From the NCBI GenBank assembly GCA_029216955.1, contig JANAVB010002199.1, positions 12,104,585-12,168,584 on the forward strand: a DNA stretch of 64,000 nt. Direction: 5' to 3'. A model generated the notes under the pieces. The model searched no databases. It was given only the letters and a program-made list of their open reading frames with translations, and was not told where the DNA came from. The stretch's first letter is position 1; each line of letters begins with the position of its first letter. The position numbers and the translations under genes were made by a program. This DNA comes from Iris pallida. Its lineage: Eukaryota; Streptophyta; Magnoliopsida; Asparagales; Iridaceae. This document shows, piece after piece, positions 43,892-57,089 of the stretch.

Positions 43892-46800
43892 TGTAACGCC
43901 CCAGTCCCAAAATACGTAGGACTAAGTACGTAGACATGCCAGCTGTATACATACGAAGTACAGGGCCTTGTATGTATACGTACATAAGCTGTAAAATGCA
44001 ATAATCCAAGATAAACTAAATCTCATCCACAATAAAAAGAATAATAATATAAAAATTAACTTAAATATTTATGATACAATCGTTGGGCGAAGACAAAGTC
44101 CACTACCAACTAATAAAAAGAAAAGAGAGACATGACATACGAAAAGAATTAGCGAAAGTAGCAAGAAAGGTCCAAGGCACGTCATCTTCGAAGAATGGAG
44201 AAGACCACGACCTCAGCTAGGATACCTGCGACAGACATGAACACACACCTGGGAATAACCAGGTCCTCAGACGGACGTAGCAAGATACAGGAAGAACAAG
44301 CTAATATGAACTGTCAGAATAAAAAAATATACAAAAGACTATCCTAGACACAAATATGCAAAGGAGATTCTAATCGCCTAATGTGCAATTTAGAGGACAA
44401 CTTTCATGCGCATGGGTGGGATTTTAGGCTATGTGTACGTAATTGGCATCCAGTTATCTGTATCCGGCCGTAACGTCCAAAACGTCAGAGGGTATCTACA
44501 AATATATCGCCACAGTTCCATCCGGAGACTGTGGTTTACCTGTTTGGATTCCCATACGCACTAGCGACTATCCTCCCCCAATATTTCCTATATTGTTCAA
44601 GTCATGTCCATGGCTCGTCCAGTTTTGTAACTGCTTGAGTCTCTAAAACCCTAGTCATAGCAGTTACGATCATCTACCGTCACACGACTTTAAAGATAGC
44701 TAGTCAATAAGTCGTACCCCTAGCAACATATCTCAAATCGTATAGTGTGAGTATCACAGCCAAAGGATATATAAGGATATCCTCCAACAAGAAGGTAGTC
44801 CGCTAACACTAAGTCAACATACATAAAATAAAGTAACGACTAATAAAGTCGCTTGCACCCAAGTATGGCTTGGACGCGCAGTTTATAACAAAGAAAACTA
44901 ACAATATGAAACAAAATAAATAATGAAAAAATAAATAATTGACAGTTAATTAGCAAGGTATACTTGCCTGGTAGGATGCCTGGTGTATTGCAATGATCAA
45001 GCTGGCATGAACCGTGACTTCGGTGCAACAACTGTACATGGTGACCTCGGGTGGTGGCACGAACAGTTCCATTGGGTCCAGAAGGGTCAATTTAGTTAGG
45101 GATGACATAAGGGGGAAGGACATGATTGGCGAAGGAATATGAATAATAGGCTTGGTCATGGAAAGGAGAAAAATCGAAGAAAGTTGAAAAAATAAATAAC
45201 AATATATACAAATTTTTGAAAGATATTTATAATAGCTAAAACTAGTTTCATGAGTCAAAGATATCCATAGTAAAATACTTAAAGTTAGAAGGCTATTTAT
45301 AATACTCAAAAATATATTCTTATTAGCTAAAAATAGTTTTTTTTAGGTAAATACTTGAAAAATAATAAAACTATTTTTAGACAGAAACTCTAAGTTCGTC
45401 AAAATATAAAAAAAAATTACGTAGAAAGCTATATATAAATATTTTGAAGCGGCTTAAATTTATAATATAATTTGGTAACAAATTTTATACATTTAGAAAA
45501 ATATTTTTAGAAAGAAGAATATAACATCTTAGAAATTGACTTAGGGCAAACAATATCGTAGGATCATAAATCATAGGAAAACTAACCTAAAAATTTTATA
45601 GACCTCAAGCCTATTTTTTTTATCACTTCAAAATTTTGAAAATATTATCTATATATATTTTAACAAATAATAAAATAAGAATGATAATAATCAGTAAATA
45701 ATCAAAATACATAATGCCAAAAAAATAAATAAGTTAATCACTAATGTAAAGGAAATAAAAATAAAAAAATAAAAATAAACAATATACAAAAAGTTCTGTT
45801 CTCCAAAAAAGGAATAGAAAGGGAATAACTAAAAGAATAATCAAGCCAAAAATATACCACAGCAAATCAAGCCAAAATAATTTAGTCCTTTCCTTCTCCC
45901 GAGCAGTGAAGAAAGGAGAGAGAGAGCAATTGAAATTAGAGAGAGAGAAAGTGAGCTGGAGTGTGGGGAAAATAAGCGGGTGAGATAGAGCGAGAGTAGA
46001 GCGGAGCTCGGCGGAAGAGAAGGGCGACGAGCCAGCTCGGGGAGAGACGCGGAGATCCGGCGGATGCGGGGATCTCGCCGGGGCTCGGTGGTCGGAGGAG
46101 CGCGGCCAGAGCGGCGCATGCGCGGCTCAGAGAGGGGTCTCGACGGAGTGGTCGACGGGAGCGGGGCGCGGAGGATCGGAGTGGGGTCCGGCGCCGGGCG
46201 GAGCTGGGGGTTCGTGAGCTCGGGGATCACGTGCGGCGGCACAGCGCCGGAAGCGAGGGGCTGAGGGGAAGGAGAGGCAAGGGAGATCTCAGGCGAGCGG
46301 TGGTCGGGTTCAGTCGAGGCGGCGTGACCGGATCTCGTGGTGGCGCTAAACCTAGGTCGGCGGAGGCTCAGGCGCGGGAGGAAGACGGAGGGCGGCGGTC
46401 GGCTGGTCTACGGCAGCTTAGCTCCGGCGAGGTAAGGGTTTTGTTGGTGGTCTTGTGTTTTAATTTGCTTTGGTGGTGGTGGTGATGGTTTTGGGGAGAT
46501 TTCGGGTTTTGGTAATGGCGACGGAGGTGGTTGCCACGGGTGGAGGCGGTCGGTGGTGGCCGGGCGTGGGTGGTCGCATGGGGGTGTTCGGTGGTATCCG
46601 AGGTGATGGTAACAACGGTGATGCTGGTGGTTGGCCTGTAGGGGCGCCAGGAGCGGGTGGTCGGGGCCTACGGTGGTGATGGACGGGTGTGTGTGTTTGG
46701 ATGGTGTTGGTTTTCTGTGGAGGGGAGGCGAGGTGGCCGACGCGTGGGTGAAGCCTGTTGGAGAAGAAGTGGTAATCTGGTAGTTGTCGAGGGATGGGTT

Positions 46801-47840
46801 GGGTTAGATGGCTGGTCGGGGAGGCATGGTGGATGTAGTGGTATTTGGCCGGGTGGCCAGGCTTGGGATCGATGGCAGGGGAGAAAAATCGGCCAATTAG
46901 GGTTAGGGTTAGATTTGGGATTAGGATTAGGGTTAGGGATTTTGGTCATGGCTTTGGGGGTTTTGGGGTTTTGGACATTGTGTCATGCGCGACATTGAAT
47001 TTGGAGGCCGTGTCCGGGGCTGTCGGACATGGAAAAGAAATTATACATGTAAAAAGAGAAAAAAATATAGTGGGAGGGGATCGGGACACAGACATGATGC
47101 ACATTTGGGTTGTGGAATTTTATGGATGGTAGAATTTATGGAGGAGTACCTGCCTATTTATAGAATGTGGAAATTTCCAATTGGATAAGGACTGGAAATA
47201 TTTAAAATCCAATTTGATAACTCATGTATTAAATTAAATCAATGAAATCAAATCTAAATTCAAATCAAATCTAATTTAGATCTAATTAAATTTTTGGTTT
47301 AAAATCAAATGGAATAAATCAAATTTCAAATATTTAACAATTTAAATAATTTCGTAAATTCAAATCAAGATTTAAATTGCCACAAAAATTTTGAAATACA
47401 CTTTCCAAAATACTAATAATAATAATTTCGAAAATAATAAATATTTAAATATCTTTTTGAATAATAAAATATTAATATTAATAAATTTTGAAAATCAATT
47501 TAAATAGTAATAGGAACTACTTCAAAAAGACCTTTGAAATAATTTAAGATAATTAATAAATAATTTCGAGAATTAATTTATACATAAATTATATCTTACG
47601 CCCCTTTTTTTATAATGATAAAAATAAAGTAATTACTATATATTATTTTGAAACTATAGAAATGGAAAAATATTTTTCTAAAAATATGTACGCTCGCACA
47701 TATTCGCACTCGTCGAGCAATTACGAAAAATGAAATTTTGCGCGCGACGTATAATACGACTACGCGACATACAATACAAAATTTTAAATCAGTACCAAAT
47801 TTAATAATAATAAAAATAGAAGAAATTTAGGGGTTTTACA
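43892..47840 (-). repeat. 3' LTR of LARD (3949 bp)
   Basis: Contains a TATA box (47155-47162), a CCAATTGG box, TTAGGG-type repeats (46897-46940), a GC-rich block (about 45990-46480) with a CT-rich leader on the minus strand, and AT-rich flanks. Short ORFs occur on both strands with no domain. Confidence 0.9.
47155..47162 (-). promoter_or_regulatory. LTR promoter TATA box (LARD, left copy)
   Basis: TATAAATA on the minus strand with CCAATTGG at 47177-47184 upstream. It implies a U3 of about 680 bp and a very long transcribed R-U5. The right copy is at 52199-52206. Confidence 0.6.
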
Positions 47841-47853
47841 TCCTACCCAACTT
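47841..47853 (-). promoter_or_regulatory. Polypurine-like tract of LARD
   Basis: The minus strand AAGTTGGGTAGGA abuts the TGTAAAACCCC start of the LTR. Confidence 0.55.
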
Positions 47854-48914
47854 ATAAGAATTTCGTCCTCGAAATTAAAAATAAGTAGAGGGTTGAGAGG
47901 GTACAAGGGTATATCGATGAGGAACAATCAATTCACGACGTTCAAACTATACATTAGAAAATCGTGATTTCGATAACTACGGAAATAAATCACGAATTTA
48001 ATTTAGGGAGTGAATGACGGTCGCGACAATGAATCTAGGGTCAAGGGAAAGGACGAGTAACTTTAGACGAGGATATAGTTACATTGGTTGGTCAGTGGCT
48101 AACTATTTTGGCAATAGTTGGGGGGATAATTAAAGGTGATACCTTGGGTCTATCTATTAGGTACGAGTCTTCGTCTAAATAAGTGAAAGATGAGAACCAA
48201 TATGAGTCCAAAGAAGTTGTTTTCAAATATCAATATGTGGTTCAAAGGTGAGGGAGTAATTCAAAAAGAATTGCCAAGGCTGTCGCGGGTGGGATCCTAG
48301 AGGACAAGTTTAACTATGTCCCCATCTACGTAGAACGATAAATAAAAGCGAACCAAAGTGCACTAGGTTGATCAGACCATCATGCACCGGTTCTGATTAG
48401 ACAATATGTTAGTGGGTGCGCACCCAATAAAACATGTCCTGATCAAGCTCGATAGGGAATAAGCTTGCAAAACTTAAGCTAAACTAGCAGCATAGGATAG
48501 TCAAAATAGTAAAAACATAGGCACGATTAAAAATTGAAAGAAGTGGGACTAGTTCAAACTTCTTAAGAACCTTGTAATGTCTTATGTTGGTGCCTATACA
48601 GTCGTCCCTTACTTGCTTAAGACTTGGGTAAGGTCACAAGGAAGGTTAGGCCGTAAGACATTCTACCCAACTTACAAAATTTAAACTAGTAGGGTGATGG
48701 GACAATGGGTCATGTCTACCTAGTATGGGTTACCTTGTTAATCTTTATCAAGCACGAAAGAAGGATAAGAATTAACGGTAGAGGGAATCAAGCAAGATGC
48801 AAATCAAGGGAGTCAAAGTAGAATCGAGGAGGTCAATTATGTGGATGAGATCCTAGACTCTAATCCTATCCGCAGGCTTGCTTGGTACGGTAAAGTAACC
48901 AAACAATTTAACTT
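47854..48914 (-). other. LARD internal domain, non-coding
   Basis: About 1.06 kb with no ORF above roughly 80 codons and no gag or pol motif that I can recognise. A phrase similar to the polypurine region (ATTCTACCCAACTTACAAAA) recurs at 48661. It probably depends on gag-pol supplied in trans. Confidence 0.6.
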
Positions 48915-48932
48915 GACCTGCATGGGCCACCA
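48915..48932 (-). promoter_or_regulatory. Conserved leader motif of LARD (candidate primer binding site)
   Basis: Plus strand GACCTGCATGGGCCACCA, 8 nt from the LTR, identical to 1774-1791 in the autonomous-looking element. Confidence 0.45.
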
Positions 48933-48940
48933 CAAAAACA

Positions 48941-51900
48941 TGTAACGCCCTAGTCCCAAAATACGTAGGACTAAGTACGTAGACATGCCAGCTGTATACA
49001 TACGAAGTACAGGGCCTTGTATGTATACATAAGTTGTAAAATGCAGTAATCCAAGATAAACTAAATCTCATCCACAATGAAAAGAATAATAATATAAAAA
49101 TCAACTTGAATATTTAAGATACAATCGTTGGATGGAGACAAAGTCCACTACCAACTAATAAAAAGAAAAGAGATATATGACATACGAAAAGAATTAGCGA
49201 AAGTAGCAAGAAAGGTCCAAGGCACGTCATCTTCGAAGAATGGAGAAGACCACGACCTCAGTTCGGATACCTGTGACAGACATGAACACACACCTGGGGA
49301 GTAACCAGGTCCTCAGACGGACGTAGCAAGATACAGAAAGAACAAGCTAATATGAACTGTCAGAATAAAAAAATATACAAAAGACTATCCTAGACACAAA
49401 TATGCAAAGGAGATTCTAATCGCCTAATGTACAATTTAGAGGACAACTTTCATGCGCATGGGTGGAATTTTAGACTATGTGTACGTAATTGGCATCCAGT
49501 CATCTGTATCCGGCCGTAACGTCTAAAACGTCAGAAGGTATCTGCAAATATATCGCCACAGTTCCATCCGATGACTGTGGTTTACCTGTTTGGATTCACA
49601 TATGCACTAGCGACTGTCCTCCTCCAATATTTCCCATACTGTTCAAGTCATATCCATAGCTCGTCCAGTTTTGTAACTGCTTGAGTTTCTAAAACTCTAG
49701 TCATAGCAGTTACGATCATCTACCGTCACCCGACTTTAAAGATAGCTAGTGAATAAGTCGTGCCCGTAGCAACATGTCTCAAACCGTGTAGTGTGAGTGT
49801 CACAGCAAAGGAGATATAAGGATATCCTCCAACAAGAAGGTAGTCCGCTAACACTAAGTCAATATGCATAAAATAAAGTAACGACTAATAAAGTCGCTTG
49901 CACCCAAGTATGGCTTGGACGCGCAGTTTATACCAAGGAAACTAACAATATGAAACAAAATAAATAATACAAAAAATAAATAATTGATAGTTAATTAGCA
50001 AGGTATACTTACCTGGTAGGATGCCTGGTGTATTGCAATGATCAAGCTGGCATGAACCGTGACTTCGGTGCAACAACTGTACATAGTGACCTCGGGTGGT
50101 GGCACGTACAGTTCCATTGGGTCCAGAAGGATCAATTTATTTAGGGCCGACATAAGGGGGAAGGACATGATTGGCGAAGGAATAGGAATAATAGGATTGG
50201 TCATGGAAAGGAGAAAAATCGAAGAAAGTTGGAAAAATAAATAACAATATATACAAATTTTTGAAAGATATTTATAATAGCTAAAACTAGCTTCATGAGT
50301 TAAAGATATCCATAGTAAAATACTTAAAGTTAGAAGGCTATTTATAATACTCAAAAATATATTCTTATTAGCTAAAAATAGTTTTTTTTAGGTAAATACT
50401 TGAAAAATAATAAAACTGTTTTTAGACAGAAACTCTAAGTTCGTCAAAATATAAAAAAATTTACGTAGAAAGCTATATATAAATATTTTGAAGCGGCTTA
50501 AATTTATAATATAATTTGGTAACAAATTTTATACATTTTGAAAAATATTTTTAGAAAGAAGAATATAACATCTTAGAAATTGACTTAGGGCAAACAATAT
50601 CGTAGGATCATAAATCATAGGAAAACTAACCTAAAATTTTTATAGACCTCAAGCCTATTTTTTTATCACTTCAAAATATTGAACATATTATCTATATATA
50701 TTTTAACAAATAATAAAATAAGAATGATAATAATCAGTAAATAATTAAAATACGTAATGCCAAAAAAATAAATAAGTTAATTACTAATGTAAAGGAAATA
50801 AAAATAAAAAATAAAAATAAACATTATACAAAAAGTTCTGTTCTCCGAAAAAGGAATAGAATGTGAACAACCAAAAGAATAATCAAGCCAAAAATACACC
50901 ACAGCAAATCAAGCCAAAATAATTTAGTCATTTCCTTCTCCCGAGCAGTGAAGAAAGGAGAGAGAGAGCAATTGAAATTAGAGAGAGAGAAAGTGAGCTG
51001 GAGTGTGGGGAAAATAAGCGGGTGAGAGAGAGCGAGAGTAAAGCGGAGCTCGGCGGAAGAGAGGGGCGGCGAGCCAGCTCGGGGAGAGGCGCGGAGATTC
51101 GGCGGAAGCGGGGATCTCGTCGGGGCTCGGTGGTCGGAGGCGCGCGGCCAGAGCGGCACACGCGCGGCTCCGAGAGGGGTCTCGGCGGAGCGGTCGACGG
51201 AAGTAGGGCGCGGAGTATCGGAGTGGGGTCGCGGCGCCGGACGGAGCTGGGGGTTCGTGAGCTCGGGGTGCGCGTGCAGCGGCGCAGCGCCGAAAGCGAG
51301 GGACTGAGGAGAAGGAGAGGCGAGGGAGAGCTCAGGCGAGCGGCGGTCGGGTTCAGTCGAGGCGGCGTGACCGAATCTCGTGGTGGCGCTAAACCTAGGT
51401 CGACGGAGGCTCAGGCGCGGGAGAAAAATGGAGGGCGGTGGTCAGCTGGTCTACGGCGGCTCAGCTCCGATGAGGTAAGGGTTTTGTTGGTGGTCGTTTG
51501 TTTTAATTTGCTTTGGTGGTGGTGGTGATAGTTTTGGGGAGATTTCGGGTTTTGGTAATGGCGACGGTGGTGGTTGCCACGGGTGGAGGCGGTCGGTGGT
51601 GGCCGGGTGTGGGTGGTCGCATGGGGGTGTTCGGTGGTATCCGAGGTGATAGTAACAACGGTGATGCTTGTGGTTGGCCTATAGGGGCACCGAGGAGCGG
51701 GTGGTCGGGGCCTACGGTGGTGATGGACGGGTGTGTGTGTTTGGATGGTGTTGGTTTTCTGTGGAGGGGAGGCGAGGTGGCCGATGCGTGGGTGAAGCCT
51801 GGCGGAGAAGTCATGGTAATCTGGTAGTTGTCGAGGGATGGGTTAGGTTAGATGGCTGGTCGGGAAGGCATGGTGGATGTAGTGGTATTTGGCCGGGTGG

Positions 51901-52885
51901 CCAGGCCCGGGATCGATGGCAGGGGAGAGAAATCGTCCAATTAGGGTTAGGGTTAGATTTGGGATTAGGGTTAGGATTAGGGATTTTGGTCATGGATTTG
52001 GGGGTTTTGGGGTTTTGGACTTCGTGTCTTGTGCGACATTGAATTTGGAGGCCGTGTCCAGGGCTGTCGGACATGGAAAAGAAATTGTACATGTAAAAAG
52101 AGAAAAAAATATAGTGGGAGGGGATCGGGACACAGACACGATGCACATTTAGGTTGTGGAATTTTGTGGATAGTAGAATTTATGGAGGAGTACCTGCCTA
52201 TTTATAGGATATGGGAATTCCCAATTGGATAAGGACTAGGAATATTTAAAACCCAATTTGATAACTCATGTATTAAATTAAATCAATGAAATCAAATCTA
52301 AATTCAAATCAAATCTAATTTAGATCTAATTAAATTTTTGGTTTAAAATCAAATAGAATAAATCAAATTTTAAATATTTAACTATTTAAATAATTTCATA
52401 AATTCAAATCAAGATTTAAATCGCCACAAAAATTTCGAAATACACTTTCCAAAATACTAATAATAATAATTTCAAAAATAATAAATATTTAAATATCTTT
52501 TTGAATAATAAAATATTAATATTAATAAATTTTGAAAATCAATTTAAATATTAATAGGAACTACTTCAAAAATACCTTTGAAATAATTTAAGATAATTAA
52601 TAAATAATTTCGAGATTTAATTTATACATAAATTATATCTTACGCCCCTTTTTTTAATAATGATAAAAATAAAGTAATTACTATATATTATTTTGAAACT
52701 ATAAAAATGGAAAAATATTTTTCTAAAAATATGTACGCTCGCATATATTCGCACTCGTCGAGCAATTACGAAAAATGAAATTTTGTGCACGACGTATAAT
52801 ACGACTACGTGACGTACAATACAAAATTTTAAATCAGTACAAAATTTAATAATAATAAAAATAGTAGAAATTTAGGGATTTTACA
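48941..52885 (-). repeat. 5' LTR of LARD (3945 bp)
   Basis: Full-length partner of 43892-47840 with the same TATA, CCAAT and TTAGGG blocks (51941-51985) and GC-rich block (about 51010-51480). Confidence 0.9.
52199..52206 (-). promoter_or_regulatory. LTR promoter TATA box (LARD, 5' copy)
   Basis: TATAAATA on the minus strand in the 5' LTR, with CCAATTGG about 15 bp upstream. It is expected to drive the element's RNA. Confidence 0.6.
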
Positions 52886-52890
52886 GTGCC

Positions 52891-55325
52891 AGGAAGCCTA
52901 CCTCTTCGATGCATTACTTGCCGTTGACGCCGTAGTTGCAGCGGTTGTTTATGGTGAAGGAAACTGCAGAAAACATGAGTTGGCATAAGCGGAAACATAC
53001 CGAAGGAGTGTTGGATCACCCATCTGATGGAGAAGCATGGAAGCACTTTGATCGAGAGTATCCAGATTTTGCTTCTGATCCGCGTAATGTCAGATTGGGT
53101 CTCTGCTCCGACGATTTTACCCCATTCGGACTTTCAGGATCCCAGTATTCGTGTTGGCCTGTGATCGTCACCCCGTACAATCTACCGCCTTGGATGTGCT
53201 TGAAGACTCTGTATATGTTCCTCACCGTTATTATCCCAGGTCCGAACAATCCGAAAAGGAACATCGATGTGTATTTACAGCCGTTGATTGATGAGTTGAA
53301 TCAGCTGTGGAAAGTAGGTTCCAACACGTACGATGTATCTAGAAAACAAAATTTTCAGATGCGGGCAGCACTTATGTGGACCATCAACGACTTTTCGGCC
53401 TATGGAATGTTATCTGGATGGAGCACGCATGGTCGTCTTTCATGTCCGTATTGCATGGACAACACTAAGGCTTTCCGTTTGAAACACAGAGGCAAACCGT
53501 GCATCTTCGATTGTCATCGACAATTCCTGCCGAAGGATCATCCGTACCAGAGGAACATGAATTCTTTTCGTGCTGGCGTTGTGGAGAAGGCTAATCCTCC
53601 GCCAAGTTGGCCCGGATACACGATATGAGAAGAGGTAAAAGATTTACCAAGAGCTATTGAGCAGCCTGCTACGGGCTACAAGTGTGACAGATTTGGTCGC
53701 ACTCATAACTGGACGAAGAGGAGTATATTCTGGGATTTTCCATATTGGAGCACCAATCTGATTAGACATAACCTTGATGTCATGCATATCGAGAAGAATG
53801 TGTTTGACAATATAATTAATACTGTAATGGACGTAAAGAGGAAGACGAAAGAGAATCCAAAGGCTAGATTGGACTTGGAAGAAATATGTAGACGTCCTGC
53901 ATTGCATTTGATAGAGGACGGGAATGGGAAGTTGAAGCAGCCTAAGGCAATTTTTTTACTGGAGAAGGAGGATAAAGTGAGGCTTTGTAGGTGGATTCAA
54001 GGTCTGAAATTTTTAGATGGGTATGTTTCGAACTTGAGAACATGCGTCGACCTCAAGGAGAACAAACTGACAGGTATGAAGAGCCATGATTGTCACGTAT
54101 TCATGGAGCGGTTAATTCCGATTGCATTTCGAGAATTCTTACCGCAGGCAGTTTGGGATCCATTGACGGAGCTTAGCATATTCTTCAGGGACCTTTGTTC
54201 TAAGAAATTGCTCGTTGATCGTCTAGAAAAGCAAGAGAAGGATATTGTGGTAACACTGTGCAAGCTAGAAAGGGTATTCCCTCCTGGATTCTTTGACTCT
54301 ATAGAGCATTTGCCGATTCATCTTTCCTACAAAGCACGTGTTGGTGGACCCGTCGAATATCGATAGATGTACCCGTTCGAGCGACATTTGAATCACCTAA
54401 AAAGAAAGGTGAAAAATAAGGCTCGGGTCGAGGGTTCTATTTGTGAAGCCTATATTCTCGTGGATATTACAAATTTTTGCTCCTCCTATTTCAAACCTTA
54501 TGTTGCTACGAATAGAACGAGGGTTCCGAAAAACGACGACGGATATCAAGAATTTAATGATGGAATACTGAAAGTATTCAATGCGTCCGGAAAGCCTTCG
54601 GGAAAAATGAAGAAGAGATATTTAAATGACGAAGAGCTAAGGGCTGCTCAGTTGTATGTATTACTCAATTGCGATGAGGATGAAGTGGAGAAGCTAGAGA
54701 GGTAAGTAACTCAGGATGATGAGTTTACGTCATCTCAATGTAATAGTATAAGCTAATATTATTGTACTAATCGGCGGTTGCTTCGTTGTTTTCCAGCACA
54801 TATAATAATGAATTGAGGCTGGTTAGACCCTACCTAACAGACGAAGCATTAGAACAAGAAATGAGACATCATTTTTCTTCTTGGTTGAGCGAATACGTAA
54901 GTAGCTCGATAATTACTGGCCTCTTCTAATGCAACTGCGCAATAAATAACTTATTATCGCTTCTTTGATATTCAGGTCGATCGTCTAATTTCACCCGAGA
55001 TTGAATTAATTAGAACTCTTGCCAAGGGACCAATTACTTTTGTTAAAATATAGCCAAGTTACTGTGTCAATGGCTTTCGGTTCAAGTCGAGAAATGCTCC
55101 GATCAGCGATAGCTTCCTGGATCTTGATTCCACAAAAAACAGTTGTTTGTGTATCAAGTCTTCGAACAACAAAGACGTCGATCCAGAAAATAATTTCTTT
55201 GGCATCTTGCGAGAGATTGTGGAGTTGTCATATAATAATGGCAGAGAACCTGCTTGGATTAACTACTCTGATGCTCCGGACGAGAGGAAGGCCTTCAGGT
55301 TTGCGCGCTTCAAGGTTAAAATATA
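52891..55325 (+). pseudogene. CACTA tnp2-type transposase, central and C-terminal parts
   Basis: Continues the gene cut by the LARD. The tnp2 core occupies 52936-53628 and 53640-53960 (LGLCSDDFTPFG, LMWTINDFSAYGMLSG, CPYC, then NLDVMHIEKNVFDN). A DUF4218-like region runs 54060-54700 (KSHDCHVFMERLIPIAF, LPIHLSYKARVGGPVEYR, MYPFERHLNHLK). DUF4216-like sequence follows in spliced pieces at about 54797-54905 and 54976-55325 (YCVNGFRFKSR in a shifted frame, FFGILREIVELSYNNG). Stops at 53626-53628 (TGA) and 54364-54366 (TAG) plus a frameshift near 55050 show decay. Confidence 0.85.
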
Positions 55326-55400
55326 TTTGCTTTTAACATGAATCATATAATTTTTGTATATTATATATAACTGATAAATATTTGGTTTGCGCTCTTCTAG

Positions 55401-56698
55401 GATATGTTTTTCTATCCACCGCACTGGGCCGAGCTTATCGAGGGGATGTTTTCTGTCGTCGCTGTCAAGCTGATCCGCGACGCTATTAACGATCAGAAGG
55501 ATCGTGATCGTGCCGGAAAGCCGATCCAAGGTTGGATCACCCCTGATCAGTGGAATATGATGAAGGCTCGATTCAACGAGCCAAGGTACAAGGAGAAGTC
55601 GGAGAAGGCCAAGGCGGCTAGGCAACATGCTTCGAAGTGGTACGGTGGGTCGATTCCGATGACGGAACATTTTCGTCGTCTGGTATGTCTTTCTCTTTTA
55701 GAAATATTATTTTAATACAAAACCGATAAATTATTACTAAGATAATATATTTAATTACAGGTAAGGAAGGTCGGTAACGCCGACATGGTGACCGTCTTCC
55801 TGGCCACCCATCGTCGCGGCGGTGACCTTATTGACGAGAGGGCCGAGCAGACCTATGTAAGTATTACAAATTCGTTATCTTAATTTAATACTTCGTGTCA
55901 ATTTTAATATAACTTAGTAAATATGATGCAAATAAATATTCATGTAGTTAGTAATAATAAGTACATTAATTAGAAATTAGAAATTATAGAGTACTATCCA
56001 TACTTTCTAGGCCGAGTATCAGAGGCTGCGGGAACGTGCGGCTGCTAGTGCACCTGATGCAGGAGAGGTCGATACTTCCTCGCAGCCCACTCAAGCTCCG
56101 TCGACGGACGAGATGTGGATGACCGCCGCTGGTGGACTCCGTAGGGGTACGTACTACGGTACGGGATCCTACGGTGCCCTAGTTGCGACCCAGTCCTCTA
56201 GGACATCTCCTGCTAGTGTGCATGGTCCACAGCCATCCTAGGAGTCTGCCCGAGTCCACCAGATGATGGAGTCTCTCCGTGACGACCTGCTATGACGGAT
56301 CGAGGAGCAGTCTCGACCGCGGTATTATGGACCTCATGGAGACGACTGAGAGGACAGAGTGCACCGTTGGAGGGTTAGAGCGCACGGTGATGGAGCTGCA
56401 GACAGGACAGGTGACCATGGCATAGAGGCTGAGATTGGCACAGGATTCGATGGTCCAGAGCAGTGATAGAATGTTATCTATCATGGATTTATACCACCAG
56501 CGACTTACAGCGTTGGAGCGTGCTGGTCCTCCGGGTGCGCCTTCATCGTCGTCGACTCTGCCACCTCTACCGCCTTCTTCTTCGGCACCGACTCCACCGA
56601 CGTCACTGCCTGCTCCATCGGTATCGATTTCACTTGAGGAGTATGAGTTGTTCTTATCCCTTCGTCGCGGCGGTGCCCCTCCTGCACCAGATCCCTAG
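55401..56698 (+). pseudogene. Second CACTA gene: Ptta/En/Spm plant transposase-like (TNPA-like)
   Basis: Exons fit GT-AG borders: 55401-55682, 55761-55855 and 56011 onward. The first carries a Lys/Arg-rich segment with PHWAELIEGMFS, GWITPDQWNMMKARFNEPRY and KAARQHASKWYGGSI, as in the plant transposase Ptta/En/Spm family (TNPA-like end-binding proteins). The second has FLATHRRGGDLIDE. The third is Ser/Thr/Pro-rich with a coiled-coil-like part. TAG at 56239-56241 and further stops near 56294 break it. It could be the C-terminal end of the same transcription unit as tnp2. Confidence 0.65.
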
Positions 56699-57089
56699 TA
56701 GTCCTAGTTAGGACTGTTTGTTTGATCCTTTGTTTGTGACTTGGATCTCTTTTATTTGTGTAGACTTGGATGTTTGGATCCTATTCTATTTGTTGGTTGT
56801 GTGTAGACTTGGATCTCTATTATTTGTTTGTTGGTTTGTTTGGATCTTATTATTTGTGTAGACTTGGACGTTCGGATCCTATTCTTTTATTTGTTGGATG
56901 TTTGGATCTCTATTATTTGTGTAGACTTGGATGTTTGGATCCTATTCTACAGTGAGGGAAAACAGTGTGTGTGTGATTGTGTGTTATTCACATGGGTGTG
57001 CGTATATTTGTTTGTCATTCACATTGGTGTGTGTATTGGTTATGGTTATCTTTTTAAACTACAGGAAGAAAAGGACATTCTGTATTTTA

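Larger units (their letters stand above)
43892..52885 (-). mobile_element. LARD: non-autonomous gypsy-type element with 3.9-kb LTRs and 1.1-kb interior
   Basis: LTRs at 43892-47840 and 48941-52885 share TGTAACGCCC...TTTTACA ends, and TSD GTGCC is at 43887-43891 and 52886-52890. Orientation is minus, shown by a polypurine-like AAGTTGGGTAGGA directly before the left LTR on that strand, preceded by GAGGACGAAATTC, typical of the 3' end of chromoviral pol. The interior (47841-48940) has no sizeable ORF. By eye about 5 percent of positions differ in the first 200 bp of the LTRs, so this is older than Tat element B. LTR ends and leader match the element at 1-5163. Confidence 0.9.

Noticed and set aside
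45841..46998. ORFs on both strands of the GC-rich and GGT-rich part of the LARD LTR (also 50824-52152)
   Set aside because: They overlap on opposite strands, are Arg/Gly/Ser/Pro-rich and lack domains. They are best explained by base composition.
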